The notes: generated by a model not told the origin, from the sequence alone. Positions 51,337-61,870 are shown, counted from the first letter of the stretch. The stretch: 64,000 nt of DNA from Dehalobacterium formicoaceticum (GCF_002224645.1 NZ_CP022121.1:2362501-2426500), one strand, 5' to 3'. Translations and numbers: made by a program.

Positions 51337-52836
51337 TTGAAAATGAAAAACCCAAAACGGCTTGGAGGCCGCTGGATATGGGTATGGTTTATCCTTTTAT
51401 CCTTATTTATCGGGTTGGTTCTTGCATTGTTTTCCGGCAGTTTACAAATCAAACGAAATATCCACGCTGATGCCTCTTTGGACGATTTCCGGGGGTATAT
51501 GGATGAACGCATCCCCGCTTTAATGAAATTGTATCAGATTCCAGGCTGCAGCATCGCACTTGTGCGTGATCACGAAATTGAATGGACTGAAAGCTTTGGT
51601 TACGCGGATGTAGAGAAGGGAAGAATCCTGACCACCGATGTCCCTATGAGCGTTCAATCCATCACCAAATCCGTTACGGCATGGGGAGTAATGAAGCTTG
51701 TCGAAAAAGGTTTGATTGATTTGGACGCACCTTTGTCGGTTTATCTGAAGAGCTGGAAATTTCCAGAGAACGATTATCCGGTGGAAAAAGTTACAATACG
51801 CCGTCTTTTAAATCACAGCGCGGGGTTGCCCCTGGGTGACTTCACCGACACTTATGCCCCCGGAGAAGAAATGCCTTCCCTCCGGGAAAAACTCACCCAA
51901 GAAGCGATTTTGCTGCGCGAGCCGGGAGCGGGGTTCTCCTACTCCAATGTGGGCTACAACCTGCTGGAACTCTTAATTGAGGAGGTCACGGGGCAAAGCT
52001 TTGCGGAGTATATGCGCTCAGAGGTGCTTCTTCCCCTGGGCATGGAAAGGGCTGCCTTTGCTGTAGACGAAACTATGGCCCAATATCCCCCTACGGGATA
52101 TACTCTCGATGGAAAGCCGGTGCCGGTTTACCTTTATCCCACAAAGGCATCAGGGGGCCTTTTTGCCACGGTTGAGGATATTGCCCGGTTTGCGGCGGCG
52201 GACATGCAAGAAAATCCGGTACTAAGGGCTGAAAGTGTCCGGCTGATGTATGCACCTGAAAGTGAAGTTCGTAAAATCGGAATTTACGGACTGGTGTTTG
52301 ACGCTTATGGATTGGGGCATTGTACCGAAACGCTGCCAAACGGTGCCCTCTCCGTTGCTCACGGCGGTCAGGGTAATGGCATCATGACCCACTTTCAAGC
52401 TGTGCCGAAAACAGGTGATGCCTTTGTGATCCTGACCAACAGCCAAAGAAGCTGGCCGTTTATATCCTATTTACTCAGCGACTGGGCCCAATGGCGTTCC
52501 TTCCCCTCTGTCGGCATGAGAAGAATTATTTGGGGGCAATACGTATTGAGTGCAGTAATCGGGATGCTGGTATCCGCGAGCCTGCTCATTGTTTTAAGCC
52601 TGGGTTTGAGCTTCGCTCGACAAAAACGAACCGGTATCAGAATATTTCGGATTGGCTGCGCGCTTCTTTTGCTGGGAACATTGATCTGGGCCGCCTGTCA
52701 GAAGTATTTATTTATATCCTCGGTCTTTCCGGTTTTGTCCGGATGGCTTGGGGGTGCGGTATTTGTGTTCGCCATTTTTTTATTCATATCGGCATTGATA
52801 CCATGCCGGAGTCATATTCAAAATGTAAGGAGCTAA
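51337..52836 (+). CDS. Membrane-anchored serine hydrolase (class C beta-lactamase/PBP4* fold)
   Basis: 499 residues. A signal anchor (WIWVWFILLSLFIGLVLALFSG) precedes the hydrolase domain with SxxK as SITK (MSVQSITKSVTAWG), YSN as FSYSNVGYN, and the third motif as HGGQGNG. The C-terminal ~110 residues hold about three further membrane helices. The layout fits extracytoplasmic beta-lactamase-like esterases or peptidases of unknown substrate; true beta-lactamase action is unlikely. The start is TTG 51337, six bases after AAGGAGGT; ATG 51343 is also possible. It is followed closely by sbcD. Confidence 0.85.
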   Translation: MKMKNPKRLGGRWIWVWFILLSLFIGLVLALFSGSLQIKRNIHADASLDDFRGYMDERIPALMKLYQIPGCSIALVRDHEIEWTESFGYADVEKGRILTTDVPMSVQSITKSVTAWGVMKLVEKGLIDLDAPLSVYLKSWKFPENDYPVEKVTIRRLLNHSAGLPLGDFTDTYAPGEEMPSLREKLTQEAILLREPGAGFSYSNVGYNLLELLIEEVTGQSFAEYMRSEVLLPLGMERAAFAVDETMAQYPPTGYTLDGKPVPVYLYPTKASGGLFATVEDIARFAAADMQENPVLRAESVRLMYAPESEVRKIGIYGLVFDAYGLGHCTETLPNGALSVAHGGQGNGIMTHFQAVPKTGDAFVILTNSQRSWPFISYLLSDWAQWRSFPSVGMRRIIWGQYVLSAVIGMLVSASLLIVLSLGLSFARQKRTGIRIFRIGCALLLLGTLIWAACQKYLFISSVFPVLSGWLGGAVFVFAIFLFISALIPCRSHIQNVRS

Positions 52837-52840
52837 GCAC

Positions 52841-53995
52841 ATGAAGCTGTTACATATCGCAGATTTGCATATCGGCAAACGGGTCAACGAGTTCAGTATG
52901 CTTGAGGATCAGAAATACATACTGAAGGAAATCCTGAAAATTGCAGATGAGCATAATCCCCTGGGGATCATTATGGCCGGGGATATTTATGATAAAAGTG
53001 TTCCTCCGGGCGAGGCGGTTGAGGTACTGGATGATTTTTTGACGGAACTGGCGGCCAGAAAGATTCAGGTCTTCATCGTCAGCGGAAATCACGATTCCCC
53101 GGAGCGGCTGAACTTTGGCAGCCGGATTATGCAGCATACGGGGGTCTATATCGCAGGCACCTTTGACGGCAGGTTGAAGCATATTGTCCTTAATGATGAA
53201 TTCGGTCCTTTAAATATTTATCTTTTACCCTTTATCAAACCGGCTGTGGTAAGCCCGCATTTCCAGGACCAGGATATCCAATCCTATGAGGACGCGGTAA
53301 AGGCAATAATTGATCATGAAAAAATCGATCCCCAGGAAAGAAACATCCTGGTTGCCCATCAGTTCATAACAGGGGGCAGTAAGGAACCGGAGAGATGTGA
53401 TTCCGAGACAATTTCTCTGGGAGGATTGGATAATATAGATGCCGCCGTGTTTGATGTTTTTGATTATGTAGCTCTGGGGCATTTGCACGGACCTCAGTCC
53501 ATCGGCTGGGAAACGGTTCGTTATGCCGGTTCACCCCTGAAGTATTCCTTTTCTGAAGCACGCCATCATAAATCTCTGACCATGCTCCAGCTAGGGGATA
53601 AAGGAGCCTTGGATATCGGGACCGTTCCCCTCCATCCCTTTCGGGACATGAGAGAAATCAAGGGTCCCCTTCATGAATTGATTGGAACTCACGGGTCATC
53701 TCCGGAAAATGATCAGGATTATATCCGGGCAATTTTAACTGACGAGGGTGAGTTGTATGATGCCATTGGACAGCTGCGCCAGGTTTATCCCAACATCATG
53801 CGCATCGACTTTGATAACAGCAGGAGCATAGAGGAGATTAACTCAAAATCTGCTGCTTATGGGGATGTAGCACAAAAAAGTCCCTTGGAATTATTTGAGG
53901 AATTTTATCTCAAGCAGAACAACGTGGAAATGACAGCGGAGGAACTTGGTATGATGGAGGAAGTTTTTGAGGATGCGGGGGGTGCCGGGAAATGA
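52841..53995 (+). CDS. sbcD: Exonuclease SbcCD subunit D
   Basis: 384 residues, a calcineurin-like nuclease. Metal-binding motifs follow in order: HIADLHIGK, MAGDIYD, VSGNHDSPERL, LVAHQF and ALGHLHGPQ. The C-terminal part is the capping and SbcC-interacting domain. SbcCD cuts hairpins and processes broken or palindromic DNA. The stop overlaps the sbcC start (ATGA). ATG 52841 is preceded by AAGGAGC. The gene stands in a genome with many palindromic REPs, which are natural SbcCD substrates. Confidence 0.95.
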   Translation: MKLLHIADLHIGKRVNEFSMLEDQKYILKEILKIADEHNPLGIIMAGDIYDKSVPPGEAVEVLDDFLTELAARKIQVFIVSGNHDSPERLNFGSRIMQHTGVYIAGTFDGRLKHIVLNDEFGPLNIYLLPFIKPAVVSPHFQDQDIQSYEDAVKAIIDHEKIDPQERNILVAHQFITGGSKEPERCDSETISLGGLDNIDAAVFDVFDYVALGHLHGPQSIGWETVRYAGSPLKYSFSEARHHKSLTMLQLGDKGALDIGTVPLHPFRDMREIKGPLHELIGTHGSSPENDQDYIRAILTDEGELYDAIGQLRQVYPNIMRIDFDNSRSIEEINSKSAAYGDVAQKSPLELFEEFYLKQNNVEMTAEELGMMEEVFEDAGGAGK

Positions 53996-56900
53996 AGCCA
54001 TTAAAAATAGTGATGAGTGCCTTTGGGCCTTATGCGGAAAAGGTGGAACTTCCTCTCACTCAATTGGGGCAGGAGGGCCTTTTTTTGATCACCGGAGAAA
54101 CGGGAGCAGGGAAGACCACCATTTTTGATGCCGTCGCTTTTGCTCTTTTTGACGGTGCCAGCGGTTCGGTACGTACTGTGGATACCTTAAGGAGCGATTT
54201 TGCCAGACCGGAGACGAAAACCTATGTGGAACTGGATTTCTTGCATAAGGGGCAGGAATATAAAGTGCTGCGCAATCCTAAATATGAGAGGCCTAAAAAA
54301 AGCGGCACCGGTTTCACCAATGAGAATGCTGATGCCACATTCTACTATCCTGACGGCGGGGTAGTAACAGGCAACAATAAAGTTACCGAAAAAATTGTAT
54401 CACTCTTAGGGATCGATTATAAGCAGTTCAAACAAATTGCCATGATTGCCCAAGGAGAGTTTTTGAAGCTTCTCCTTGCGGAAAGCAGCGAGCGGGCGGG
54501 GATTTTTCGTAAGGTATTTAATACGGATATTTATCTCTCGGTTCAGGAGGCCTTGAAGAAAAGAGAGAAAGAACTAAAAGGCCGATACGAGGAAAAAATA
54601 CGGAGCATTTTGCAATTCATGGACGGCATCATATGTAATGAGGAGCATGAGGATTATGGGGAGCTTTCCGGACTGATAGCTAAGAACAGTGTCCACGGAA
54701 CAGAAGAAGTCATTAAATTGCTTCAGGGGTTGATTAAGGAGGACAGATCCATCTTCCAAGCGGCTAAAATGCAGTCTGAAGAAATTGACAATTTGATTAT
54801 GAGAAAGGCAGCGGAGCTTAAAGAAGGAGAATATGTAAATAAATCATTTGCTGCTCTGGAACAGGCGGAAGAATCCCGGCAGGAGCTTTTGAACAAGGCA
54901 GAAGAAATGGAAGAGAATGAAAAAGCAGCCGGAGCTGGGGAAAAGGCCCTCTATGGGGTAAAACCCGTTTGGGACATCTATTTGCGTGAGAAAAAGGCTC
55001 ATGATGAACTAAAGAGCGGAATAGAAAAACTGAGTACGATAATTGAAAGGCAAATCCCGCAGGTGGAGGAGCTTCATTATGCCTTGCTGGCAGAGCAGAA
55101 AAAGGAACCCATCAGGGAGAGGTGGGCCGGTGATTTGATGAAGCTCACGGAAACCCTGCCCCAATATGAAAAAGTAGATAAGCTGAAAAATGAAAAAGAG
55201 AACCTGGAAAAAGATTTGAAAGCCGCAGAAATTTCCTTAGCAGCATTGAAAGCTAAGCAGGAAGAACTGTCGGAAAAGAAGGACAAGCTTAAAGAGGAGG
55301 AAGGTGCGCTGAAGGACGCGGATATCCGGCTCTTGGAGTGCACCAATTTACTCATCAATCTGGCCGCTGATGAAAAACTCTTCAATGCTATGATCACCGA
55401 CATGGCTGTTTTGAAGCAGATGGAGACGGAGTACCAGGAATTGCAAGGATCCTTCCTAAAGGCGGAGAAATTATATCAAGGGATAAATGAGGAATACATA
55501 GAAAAAGAGCATGCCTTTTTTCGGGAGCAGGCAGGTATTTTGGCAGAGAGTCTGGAAGAGGGGTCTCCCTGCCCGGTGTGCGGCTCTACCCAGCATCCCA
55601 AGAAGGCCGAAGCGACAGCAGATGCCCCCAGGGAAGCAGACATCCAAAAGTTGAAAAGCCAAAAAGATAATAAACTGAAGGCCATGCAGCTGGCCAGTGA
55701 AGATGCCGGCCGGAAAAAATCCGAAATAGATACATCCCGGACTCATTTGATGCAAAGGGGCAAAGAACTGTTTGAGGAGCACACTCTGGAAATTCTGGGA
55801 ACGCCGGAAAACTCGGAAAATCATGAAAATTCGAAAACTCCAAAAAATATCCCGGAGTTGGAGCTGATGACAGTAAGAAGTCTTACCCAAACCCTGGAAA
55901 ATAAGGGTAAGCAGACTGAGGCAATAGGGATCCTGGAAGCCCAATCAAAAAGAAAGGTAGCCTGTGAGCAGGAACTGGGGCAGCTGGAGGAGACGATTCA
56001 GAAAATTAATGAATCTTTCACCGGGCAGTCAGAGGAGCGAGGCAGCCTTCTTGCAAAAGTGAGCAGCATCAAGAGTGAAATCAATACTCTCCTAGCCCTA
56101 TTGGAACACCCCTCCCTGGAAAAAGCTCAGGAAATAATCGGGTTTACCGCAGAAAAACTTAAGGAATCAAAAAGGATGCTTAAGGAGGCAGAAAACCTCT
56201 ATCAAGAAAACAAGGGTGCACTGGACAAAAATAAAGCATTACTCCTGGATCAGGAAGAGAGATTGAAAGGGGCTGTCCGGACAGCAGAGAATGCTTGGGC
56301 AGATTTTACAGGCAAATATCAGGAATATGGCTTTAGGGATGCGGAATCTTATCATGAGGCACTGCTCCCGGAGGAGAATCTTTCCCAACTGCAAAAGAGT
56401 ATTGCCGACTATCGGGAAGCCTGCAAAATCACCAATGGGGATATCCTCCGCCTCAGGGAAGAAACGAAAGATAAGAAACCTCAGGATCTTCAGAAGATCC
56501 TGGAAGATCAAAAAGCATGGCAACTGAAAAAGGCTGCCTTGGACGATCAGGCGCAGCGGGTTCTGGGCAGGCTGCAAAACAACGAGAAAACGGTGCAATC
56601 AATTGTCAGGATTGACGGAGAGCGCCGCCAAACGGAAAAGGAATATCTGACGGTGAGCGGCTTAGCGAAAACTGCCAATGGGGAGCTTGCCGGCAAGCAG
56701 AAGCTGGCCTTTGAACAATTTGTCCAGGCATCTTACTTTAACCAGATCATCCAGGAAGCAAATAAGCGGCTGTCGGCGATGACAGGCGGAAGATACGAGC
56801 TGCTCCGGAAAGAGAACGCCACGGACCACCGGTCTCAATCCGGATTAGAGCTTGATGTATTGGACAACTACACCGGAAAGATCCGCACCGTTAAATCATT

Positions 56901-57189
56901 GTCCGGGGGTGAGTCCTTCAAGGCGTCTCTCTCCCTGGCCTTGGGCCTTTCTGATGTCATCCAAAGCTATGCCGGGGGCGTGGAGATTGATACCATGTTT
57001 ATTGATGAGGGTTTTGGAGCCTTGGATACTGAATCCCTGGAGCAGGCCATTGTCACCCTAAACAATTTAACCTCAGGGAACAGGCTGGTAGGGATCATCT
57101 CCCACGTCAATGAATTAAAGGAAAGGATCGACAAAAAAGTGATCATAAAAAAGGGCATGCTGGGCAGCTCTATTGAGTTAATGGGATAG
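53992..57189 (+). CDS. sbcC: Exonuclease SbcCD subunit C
   Basis: 1065 residues, an SMC-like ATPase. Walker A ITGETGAGKTTIFDAVAFALF is at the N-terminus, followed by long coiled coils. The zinc hook CPVCGS lies near residue 526, and the C-terminal lobe has SLSGGESFKASLSLALGLSD (signature) and DTMFIDEGFGALD (Walker B). Length and layout are normal. A repeat-like stretch (ENSENHENSKTPKN) interrupts the second coiled coil. Translation is coupled to sbcD by the four-base overlap. Confidence 0.95.
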   Translation: MKPLKIVMSAFGPYAEKVELPLTQLGQEGLFLITGETGAGKTTIFDAVAFALFDGASGSVRTVDTLRSDFARPETKTYVELDFLHKGQEYKVLRNPKYERPKKSGTGFTNENADATFYYPDGGVVTGNNKVTEKIVSLLGIDYKQFKQIAMIAQGEFLKLLLAESSERAGIFRKVFNTDIYLSVQEALKKREKELKGRYEEKIRSILQFMDGIICNEEHEDYGELSGLIAKNSVHGTEEVIKLLQGLIKEDRSIFQAAKMQSEEIDNLIMRKAAELKEGEYVNKSFAALEQAEESRQELLNKAEEMEENEKAAGAGEKALYGVKPVWDIYLREKKAHDELKSGIEKLSTIIERQIPQVEELHYALLAEQKKEPIRERWAGDLMKLTETLPQYEKVDKLKNEKENLEKDLKAAEISLAALKAKQEELSEKKDKLKEEEGALKDADIRLLECTNLLINLAADEKLFNAMITDMAVLKQMETEYQELQGSFLKAEKLYQGINEEYIEKEHAFFREQAGILAESLEEGSPCPVCGSTQHPKKAEATADAPREADIQKLKSQKDNKLKAMQLASEDAGRKKSEIDTSRTHLMQRGKELFEEHTLEILGTPENSENHENSKTPKNIPELELMTVRSLTQTLENKGKQTEAIGILEAQSKRKVACEQELGQLEETIQKINESFTGQSEERGSLLAKVSSIKSEINTLLALLEHPSLEKAQEIIGFTAEKLKESKRMLKEAENLYQENKGALDKNKALLLDQEERLKGAVRTAENAWADFTGKYQEYGFRDAESYHEALLPEENLSQLQKSIADYREACKITNGDILRLREETKDKKPQDLQKILEDQKAWQLKKAALDDQAQRVLGRLQNNEKTVQSIVRIDGERRQTEKEYLTVSGLAKTANGELAGKQKLAFEQFVQASYFNQIIQEANKRLSAMTGGRYELLRKENATDHRSQSGLELDVLDNYTGKIRTVKSLSGGESFKASLSLALGLSDVIQSYAGGVEIDTMFIDEGFGALDTESLEQAIVTLNNLTSGNRLVGIISHVNELKERIDKKVIIKKGMLGSSIELMG

Positions 57190-57315
57190 TTTACTGTGAC
57201 AGATCCTCTTTGAGAGATATCAAAGCAGGTCATTTGTCGTTTGAAAAGCGACCGGCCGCTTCATCGAAATTGCTACCCCTAAAACATAATAAAACTGAGA
57301 TTGGGAGAAATCAAT

Positions 57316-57630
57316 ATGAAAAAAGTAAAAATAACGGCGATGAAACAAACAGTTTATCAAGACTTGATAGATAAATATGAAAATCCCATACAGCACGCTT
57401 GCAATATGAAGATTGGGCAATTTTCTGTTGCTAATGGGTGGGAAAAGCCTAAAGAAATGTGTGATAGTGCATGGGAAAGTATGTCTCCTTTTGTTATGGC
57501 ACTTGCCCACGGCGGCGAAGATTTTTATGACGGGTGGATGAAGAACAAGAAGTCGGCAATGATTTCGTGTAATGACGGCTTCCGTCCAGTGAGCTTTTTG
57601 ATTGAGACACTGGATGAGGATGCGGAGTAA
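57316..57630 (+). CDS. TIGR04076-family small protein
   Basis: 104 residues: KVKITAMKQTVYQDLIDKYENPIQHACNMKIGQFSV, PKEMCDSAWESMSPFVMALAHGGE and ISCNDGFRPVSFLIETLD. The spacing of Cys residues and the C-x-DG-x-RPV-x-F ending fit TIGR04076, whose function is unknown. ATG 57316 has GGGAGAAA upstream. It is a single gene, convergent with the EamA transporter. Confidence 0.8.
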   Translation: MKKVKITAMKQTVYQDLIDKYENPIQHACNMKIGQFSVANGWEKPKEMCDSAWESMSPFVMALAHGGEDFYDGWMKNKKSAMISCNDGFRPVSFLIETLDEDAE

Positions 57631-57655
57631 AAGATAAATCTAATCTGGAACTGGT

Positions 57656-58555
57656 CTAATATGGCGTAGTAATGCTATTTGGATTTTTTCGTTTGAATAT
57701 TCCTTCAGTAAATACGGCGCCACCGATAACCAATAAAGCACCAAGAACTTGGATTGGATCCAGTATTTCTCTTAAAAACAAGACTGAAAAAGCAACAGCC
57801 GATAGGGGCTCCAGGTAGCCGAAAGTCGCGACTGTTTGAACGGGCAAATTATCAATCGAAGAAAAGTACAGGTAACATCCAATCCCAGTATTGATAAGTC
57901 CAAGGATGAATATGGGAATCCAATCACCTTCCCTAACATGAATGACAAAACCCTGCCGAAAGCCTAAAAAGATAGCTACAGTTAAAAAACTGATAGTTAG
58001 CTGAAGCATGGCATTGCTCATTCCTGTGATGCTATCCGCCTTTTTATTAAAAATCAACATAATTGCATACATGATGGCAGACATAACTCCACAAAAGAGT
58101 CCCCAGGATGTCTTGCCATCGTGCATCGCCTGTGTGTTTATGAGCATAATCCCAAAGATTACAGTAACAAATCCTACAACTTTGGGCAGAGTGAATTTTT
58201 CCTTAAACAGCAGCGGGGAAAGAACCATGACAATTACCGGGCCGCAGTAATAGGCAAGGGATGCGATACCGACACCGATTTGTTGATAAGCTTCATAAAG
58301 GAACATCCAGCTTACTGCCATTGCGATACCTGATATTGTAAGATAAATTAGATGTCGCTTGTTTTTGGTAATGTCAAGTTTATTTCCTGCTAATTTAAAC
58401 AAGGCTATGAGCAATAAGCTGCCGATCAATGTACGTAAAAAGATGATTTCATAGCTTGTAAGTGAAATGTAGCTTGCGACAATGCCGTTTGACCCAAATA
58501 GTAATAGTGCCAAGATGTATTTGAGGTATGATATTTTGTTGATTGCTTTTACCAT
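57656..58555 (-). CDS. EamA/DMT-superfamily transporter
   Basis: 299 residues with ten predicted helices in two EamA repeats (about 10-140 and 155-290). Typical features are LFGSNGIVASYISLTSYEIIFLRTLIGSLLL near the N-terminus and ATFGYLEPLSAVAFSVLFLREILDPIQVLGALLVIGGAVF in the second repeat. Drug/metabolite exporters of this family move amino acids, nucleosides or other small molecules; the substrate is unknown. ATG 58555 is preceded by GAGGGTACAG. Confidence 0.9.
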   Translation of the reverse strand: MVKAINKISYLKYILALLLFGSNGIVASYISLTSYEIIFLRTLIGSLLLIALFKLAGNKLDITKNKRHLIYLTISGIAMAVSWMFLYEAYQQIGVGIASLAYYCGPVIVMVLSPLLFKEKFTLPKVVGFVTVIFGIMLINTQAMHDGKTSWGLFCGVMSAIMYAIMLIFNKKADSITGMSNAMLQLTISFLTVAIFLGFRQGFVIHVREGDWIPIFILGLINTGIGCYLYFSSIDNLPVQTVATFGYLEPLSAVAFSVLFLREILDPIQVLGALLVIGGAVFTEGIFKRKNPNSITTPY

Positions 58556-59090
58556 ATCTGTACCCTCTTTGTTGAAAAAATCATGTACTTATTGTATCAT
58601 GGCCTTGTGAATTACAAAAGTGAATGTTTGTCATGTAATATATGATAAAGTCAGATGCAAGGGTGTGCTCCAATATGGATATGGGATATGAATATGGATA
58701 TTCAAAAATTCATGGCTTTTATCTAGACGGTGGAATATGGCAGCTTCACAAAAGCAGCTGCGCCAGCGATTTCGTTCCTCCTTGTTCTAACACAGGTATA
58801 TCTGGATATCAATGTCGAACAAAGAACCGTCCCATGTTTGCTCCCATGTTTGCTTGCCGATCAAAAATAGTTTGACCTTTTTTAGAAAAGGAGTACAATT
58901 CGGGAATGAGGGGAAAAAATCAGGGGGATGAATGAATTATATTAAAATAGCGTTTGACATTTTCTTGCATTTGGATAAATATTTGAATATCCTCATAGGA
59001 CAGTTTGGCACCGGAGCATTCGCAGCCAGCGGCGGCAATCAGTATCCTTAATTCCCGTATTAAGTCAAAATAAATCTAAAAGGTGTATAA
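58556..59090. other. Intergenic region with a partial REP and a DedA-like gene fragment
   Basis: 58796-58840 carries the 3' arm of a family 2 REP (CTGGATATC..GAACAAAGAACCGTCCC). 58932-59051 is a short frame listed separately. The remainder shows no gene or clear signal. Confidence 0.6.
58932..59051 (+). pseudogene. DedA-family N-terminal fragment
   Basis: MNYIKIAFDIFLHLDKYLNILIGQFGTGAFAASGGNQYP then stop. The segment HLDKYLNILIGQFGT matches the usual start of DedA membrane proteins, after which the sequence departs and ends. AGGGGGATGA provides an RBS. It looks like the remains of a deleted dedA gene. Confidence 0.5.
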
Positions 59091-60752
59091 ATGGTTCAAA
59101 AACAGACTTCCACAAAAGGTTTTACCATATTAAGCATCGCCGGGATTATTAACAAATTCTTGGCAGTTATTTATGTGCCTATTCTTACCCTGCTTATAGA
59201 TGATTATGGCAATGGGATATATAATGCCGGCTATATGATCTATACTCTGGTTTTTGTCATCACCAACACAGGTATCCCGGTTGCTATCTCCAAATTAGTT
59301 TCCGAACAGATGTCGCTGGGAAACTATCAAGCTACCAGACGCACCCTGAAGATTTCATTAGTCATTTTGGCGCTCCTGGGGTTTTTCACTAGCTCATTTA
59401 TGGCGATTTTTGCGGGACCCTTATCTAGGGCCATTGGATGGCCGGAAGCCTATTTGACCATCTTAGCCCTCTCACCGACTATGTTTTTTGCGGCTGTCTC
59501 CTGTGCATTTCGGGGATATTTTCAAGGTCGGTCCAATATGATGCCAACTGCTGTCTCACAGGTTATTGAGCAGTTTATCAATTCATCGTTGACCATCATT
59601 TTTGCCTGGTTGATGTTACGCTATGGTTATCATTATGCTGCCGTACACGGGATTAGTGATGCGCATCAGGTCAAACTGATTGCCATCGAGTTTGCTGCGG
59701 CCGGTGGAACTGTGGGGACATCTGTCGGTGCGATCGGTAGTGTGGCATATTTAGCCATCGTTTATTTAAAGAGCAGGAAATCCATTATCGATGAAGTAGA
59801 CTTACAGACAGAGAAATTTCATGTGGAGTCGAAACGGGTGATCGCAAGGAGAATTCTCAGATATTCATTGCCCATAACACTAGGTGTTTTTGCAGTTTAT
59901 GCAGCCAATCTCATCGACATGAAATATACGAAAAGCCGTCTTATGACAGCTGGGTTTAGCGCCTATGAAGCGAGTTCACTTTATGGGATTCTAACGACCC
60001 AGTTTCAGAAAATCATGAATATCCCTCTTGTCATTTCAACTGCTATGGCTGCAACCATCATACCCTCGGTTTCTGCCGCCTCTGCCATCAAAGATATGGG
60101 ACTGCTAAGCAGAAAAATAAATGAGAGCTTGCGGGCGATCTTTTTGCTCACAATACCGGCGGCCATAGGTCTTGCTGTTCTAGCCAAACCGGTGATAACC
60201 ATTTTGTTTCCCGCTAATGTTCATGGTTGGGTTCTTTTGGAGATTGGTTCTACTGTAGTAGTGCTTATGTCACTTGTACAGGTACAGGGAGCAATCCTCC
60301 AGGGAATAGGGAAGACCCATTTACCAACTATCCATATGGTTGTTGCTCTAATCTTCAAAGTAATAATCAATTACAATTTGATTGCTATTAAAAGCATTAA
60401 TGTCAACGGCGCTGTTATCGGGAGTATGGTCTGTTACGCCCTGGCTGCTATACTAAATCATTTAAGCATTAAAAAACATGCAGGGGTAGAGGTATATTTT
60501 AAAAGCATTTTCTTCAGGCCGTTATCTATTTCTCTGGTGATGGGGGTACTGGTTCTGTTTTGCTATAAAGGTTCAGAGATGCTTTTCTCCGGAATCATTG
60601 CTTCGGCCTATTGGCTCAACTTAATTTCTGTTTCTCTTTCTATCGTTCTTGGTGGAATTATCTATCTCTTTGGTATGATTAAAATTAAAGGAATTACTGC
60701 AGAGGATTTAAAAAGACTTCCGGTCAAGATACCCCAACGTTTAATAAATTAG
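59091..60752 (+). CDS. Polysaccharide/lipid flippase, SpoVB/MurJ-like (MOP superfamily)
   Basis: 553 residues with about fourteen membrane helices. The N-terminus GFTILSIAGIINKFLAVIYVPILTLLIDDYGNGIYNAGYMIYTLVFVITNTGIPVAISKLVSEQ and the internal CAFRGYFQGRSNMMPTAVSQVIEQFINSSLTIIFAW match the SpoVB/YtgP group. These proteins are thought to flip lipid-linked peptidoglycan or polysaccharide precursors in vegetative growth or sporulation. ATG 59091 lies nine bases after AAAGGTG. It is convergent with the glycosyltransferase operon at 60.8 kb. Confidence 0.9.
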   Translation: MVQKQTSTKGFTILSIAGIINKFLAVIYVPILTLLIDDYGNGIYNAGYMIYTLVFVITNTGIPVAISKLVSEQMSLGNYQATRRTLKISLVILALLGFFTSSFMAIFAGPLSRAIGWPEAYLTILALSPTMFFAAVSCAFRGYFQGRSNMMPTAVSQVIEQFINSSLTIIFAWLMLRYGYHYAAVHGISDAHQVKLIAIEFAAAGGTVGTSVGAIGSVAYLAIVYLKSRKSIIDEVDLQTEKFHVESKRVIARRILRYSLPITLGVFAVYAANLIDMKYTKSRLMTAGFSAYEASSLYGILTTQFQKIMNIPLVISTAMAATIIPSVSAASAIKDMGLLSRKINESLRAIFLLTIPAAIGLAVLAKPVITILFPANVHGWVLLEIGSTVVVLMSLVQVQGAILQGIGKTHLPTIHMVVALIFKVIINYNLIAIKSINVNGAVIGSMVCYALAAILNHLSIKKHAGVEVYFKSIFFRPLSISLVMGVLVLFCYKGSEMLFSGIIASAYWLNLISVSLSIVLGGIIYLFGMIKIKGITAEDLKRLPVKIPQRLIN

Positions 60753-60820
60753 CCCAAATAAATTTATCATTCTGATTAGGATCATAAAATTTTGGCTGCA
60801 TGGAGGCATAATGAAGTGCA

Positions 60821-61870
60821 TCATGTATCAACCGCTTCTAAATTGCTGTTTGCATGAAGATAAACGGGAAATAAAATATTTTCTTTTCTGTAAATGCTTA
60901 GAAGCTGTTTGCCCACAGCTTCCAAGCTGCGTTCCTGTGCAACTTTCAGGCCGGACTCCGTAAGAACGGGCAAAGTGCCGGTCAGGATGCCTTTCGCTTT
61001 TTCTTTGAACTCGGTCAGTTCTTTTGCTTTGTACACATTTTTCCGGTCAGCAAGCCAGCCCTCATAGACCGGAATATCCCGGACAAGAGTAGGAATACCG
61101 CAGGCGAGCGCCTCCAGCACTACAATCCCCTCGGTTTCTTCCTTGGAGAGAAACGCAAACAGGTCGCAGCCGCAGTAGGCATCCCGCAGTTCATCCCGCT
61201 CCACATAACCCGGAAAACACAAATTTTCCGGCGCATTCTTAATGGCAGTGCGTATACTTTTAGGAACAAGATTCAGATTGGTATATCCAAACCAAAAGAA
61301 CCGCACATCCGGCATACTGCGCGCCAGCTCCACAAAATCCAAAAGCCCTTTGCGCTCAATATAATGACCGACAGAGATAACAGCTTTGGTATCCGGAAGA
61401 AGCTGATACTTCGCGCGGAATGCGGCGCGGCGTTCTTTGCTGGGTGCAAAAAAATCCGTGTCGATCCCGTTGGTGAGACTGTATATCGGTTTTTTTATCC
61501 CATAGCTTTCCAACAGCTTTTTCGAATAAGGCGTGGGGGTGATGATTACATCGCCCAGTTCGTAGCAAAGGATGATCCAACGCCTGAACAACGGCGCGAA
61601 TAAATTGGAACACTTAAAGGAGTTTCGGAAATCCTCCATGGTGGTATGTCCATAATATACAACCTTCCTGTGCTGTTTCCGCGCCAGCCAAGCTGCCACC
61701 GGCGAATCAGGGAAGACAGTATTGATATGCACCACTGCTGACGGTTCTGCCCACTTGTTGGTTGTTTCAACACCGGCACGTTCCAGCATGGCTTTTTGAT
61801 GCATAATTGCTTGTCCGACACCGCTTTTTCGCACCAGTGACAGGCCTCCGGCATATAAGGTAACACGCAT
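60821..61870 (-). CDS. GT4-type glycosyltransferase
   Basis: 349 residues of GT-B layout: MRVTLYAGGLSLVRKSGVGQAIMHQ opening, AVVHINTVFPDS, VYYGHTTMEDF, SVGHYIERKGLLDFVELARSMPDVRFFWFGY, FPGYVERDELRDAY and the E-x7-E motif KEETEGIVVLEALACGIPTLVRD. It resembles the diglucosyl-diacylglycerol or lipid glycosyltransferase branch, which is suggestive only. RBS AAAGGAG precedes ATG 61870. It follows the TVP38-like gene by 13 bases, so both are in one operon with a two-component system upstream. Confidence 0.87.
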   Translation of the reverse strand: MRVTLYAGGLSLVRKSGVGQAIMHQKAMLERAGVETTNKWAEPSAVVHINTVFPDSPVAAWLARKQHRKVVYYGHTTMEDFRNSFKCSNLFAPLFRRWIILCYELGDVIITPTPYSKKLLESYGIKKPIYSLTNGIDTDFFAPSKERRAAFRAKYQLLPDTKAVISVGHYIERKGLLDFVELARSMPDVRFFWFGYTNLNLVPKSIRTAIKNAPENLCFPGYVERDELRDAYCGCDLFAFLSKEETEGIVVLEALACGIPTLVRDIPVYEGWLADRKNVYKAKELTEFKEKAKGILTGTLPVLTESGLKVAQERSLEAVGKQLLSIYRKENILFPVYLHANSNLEAVDT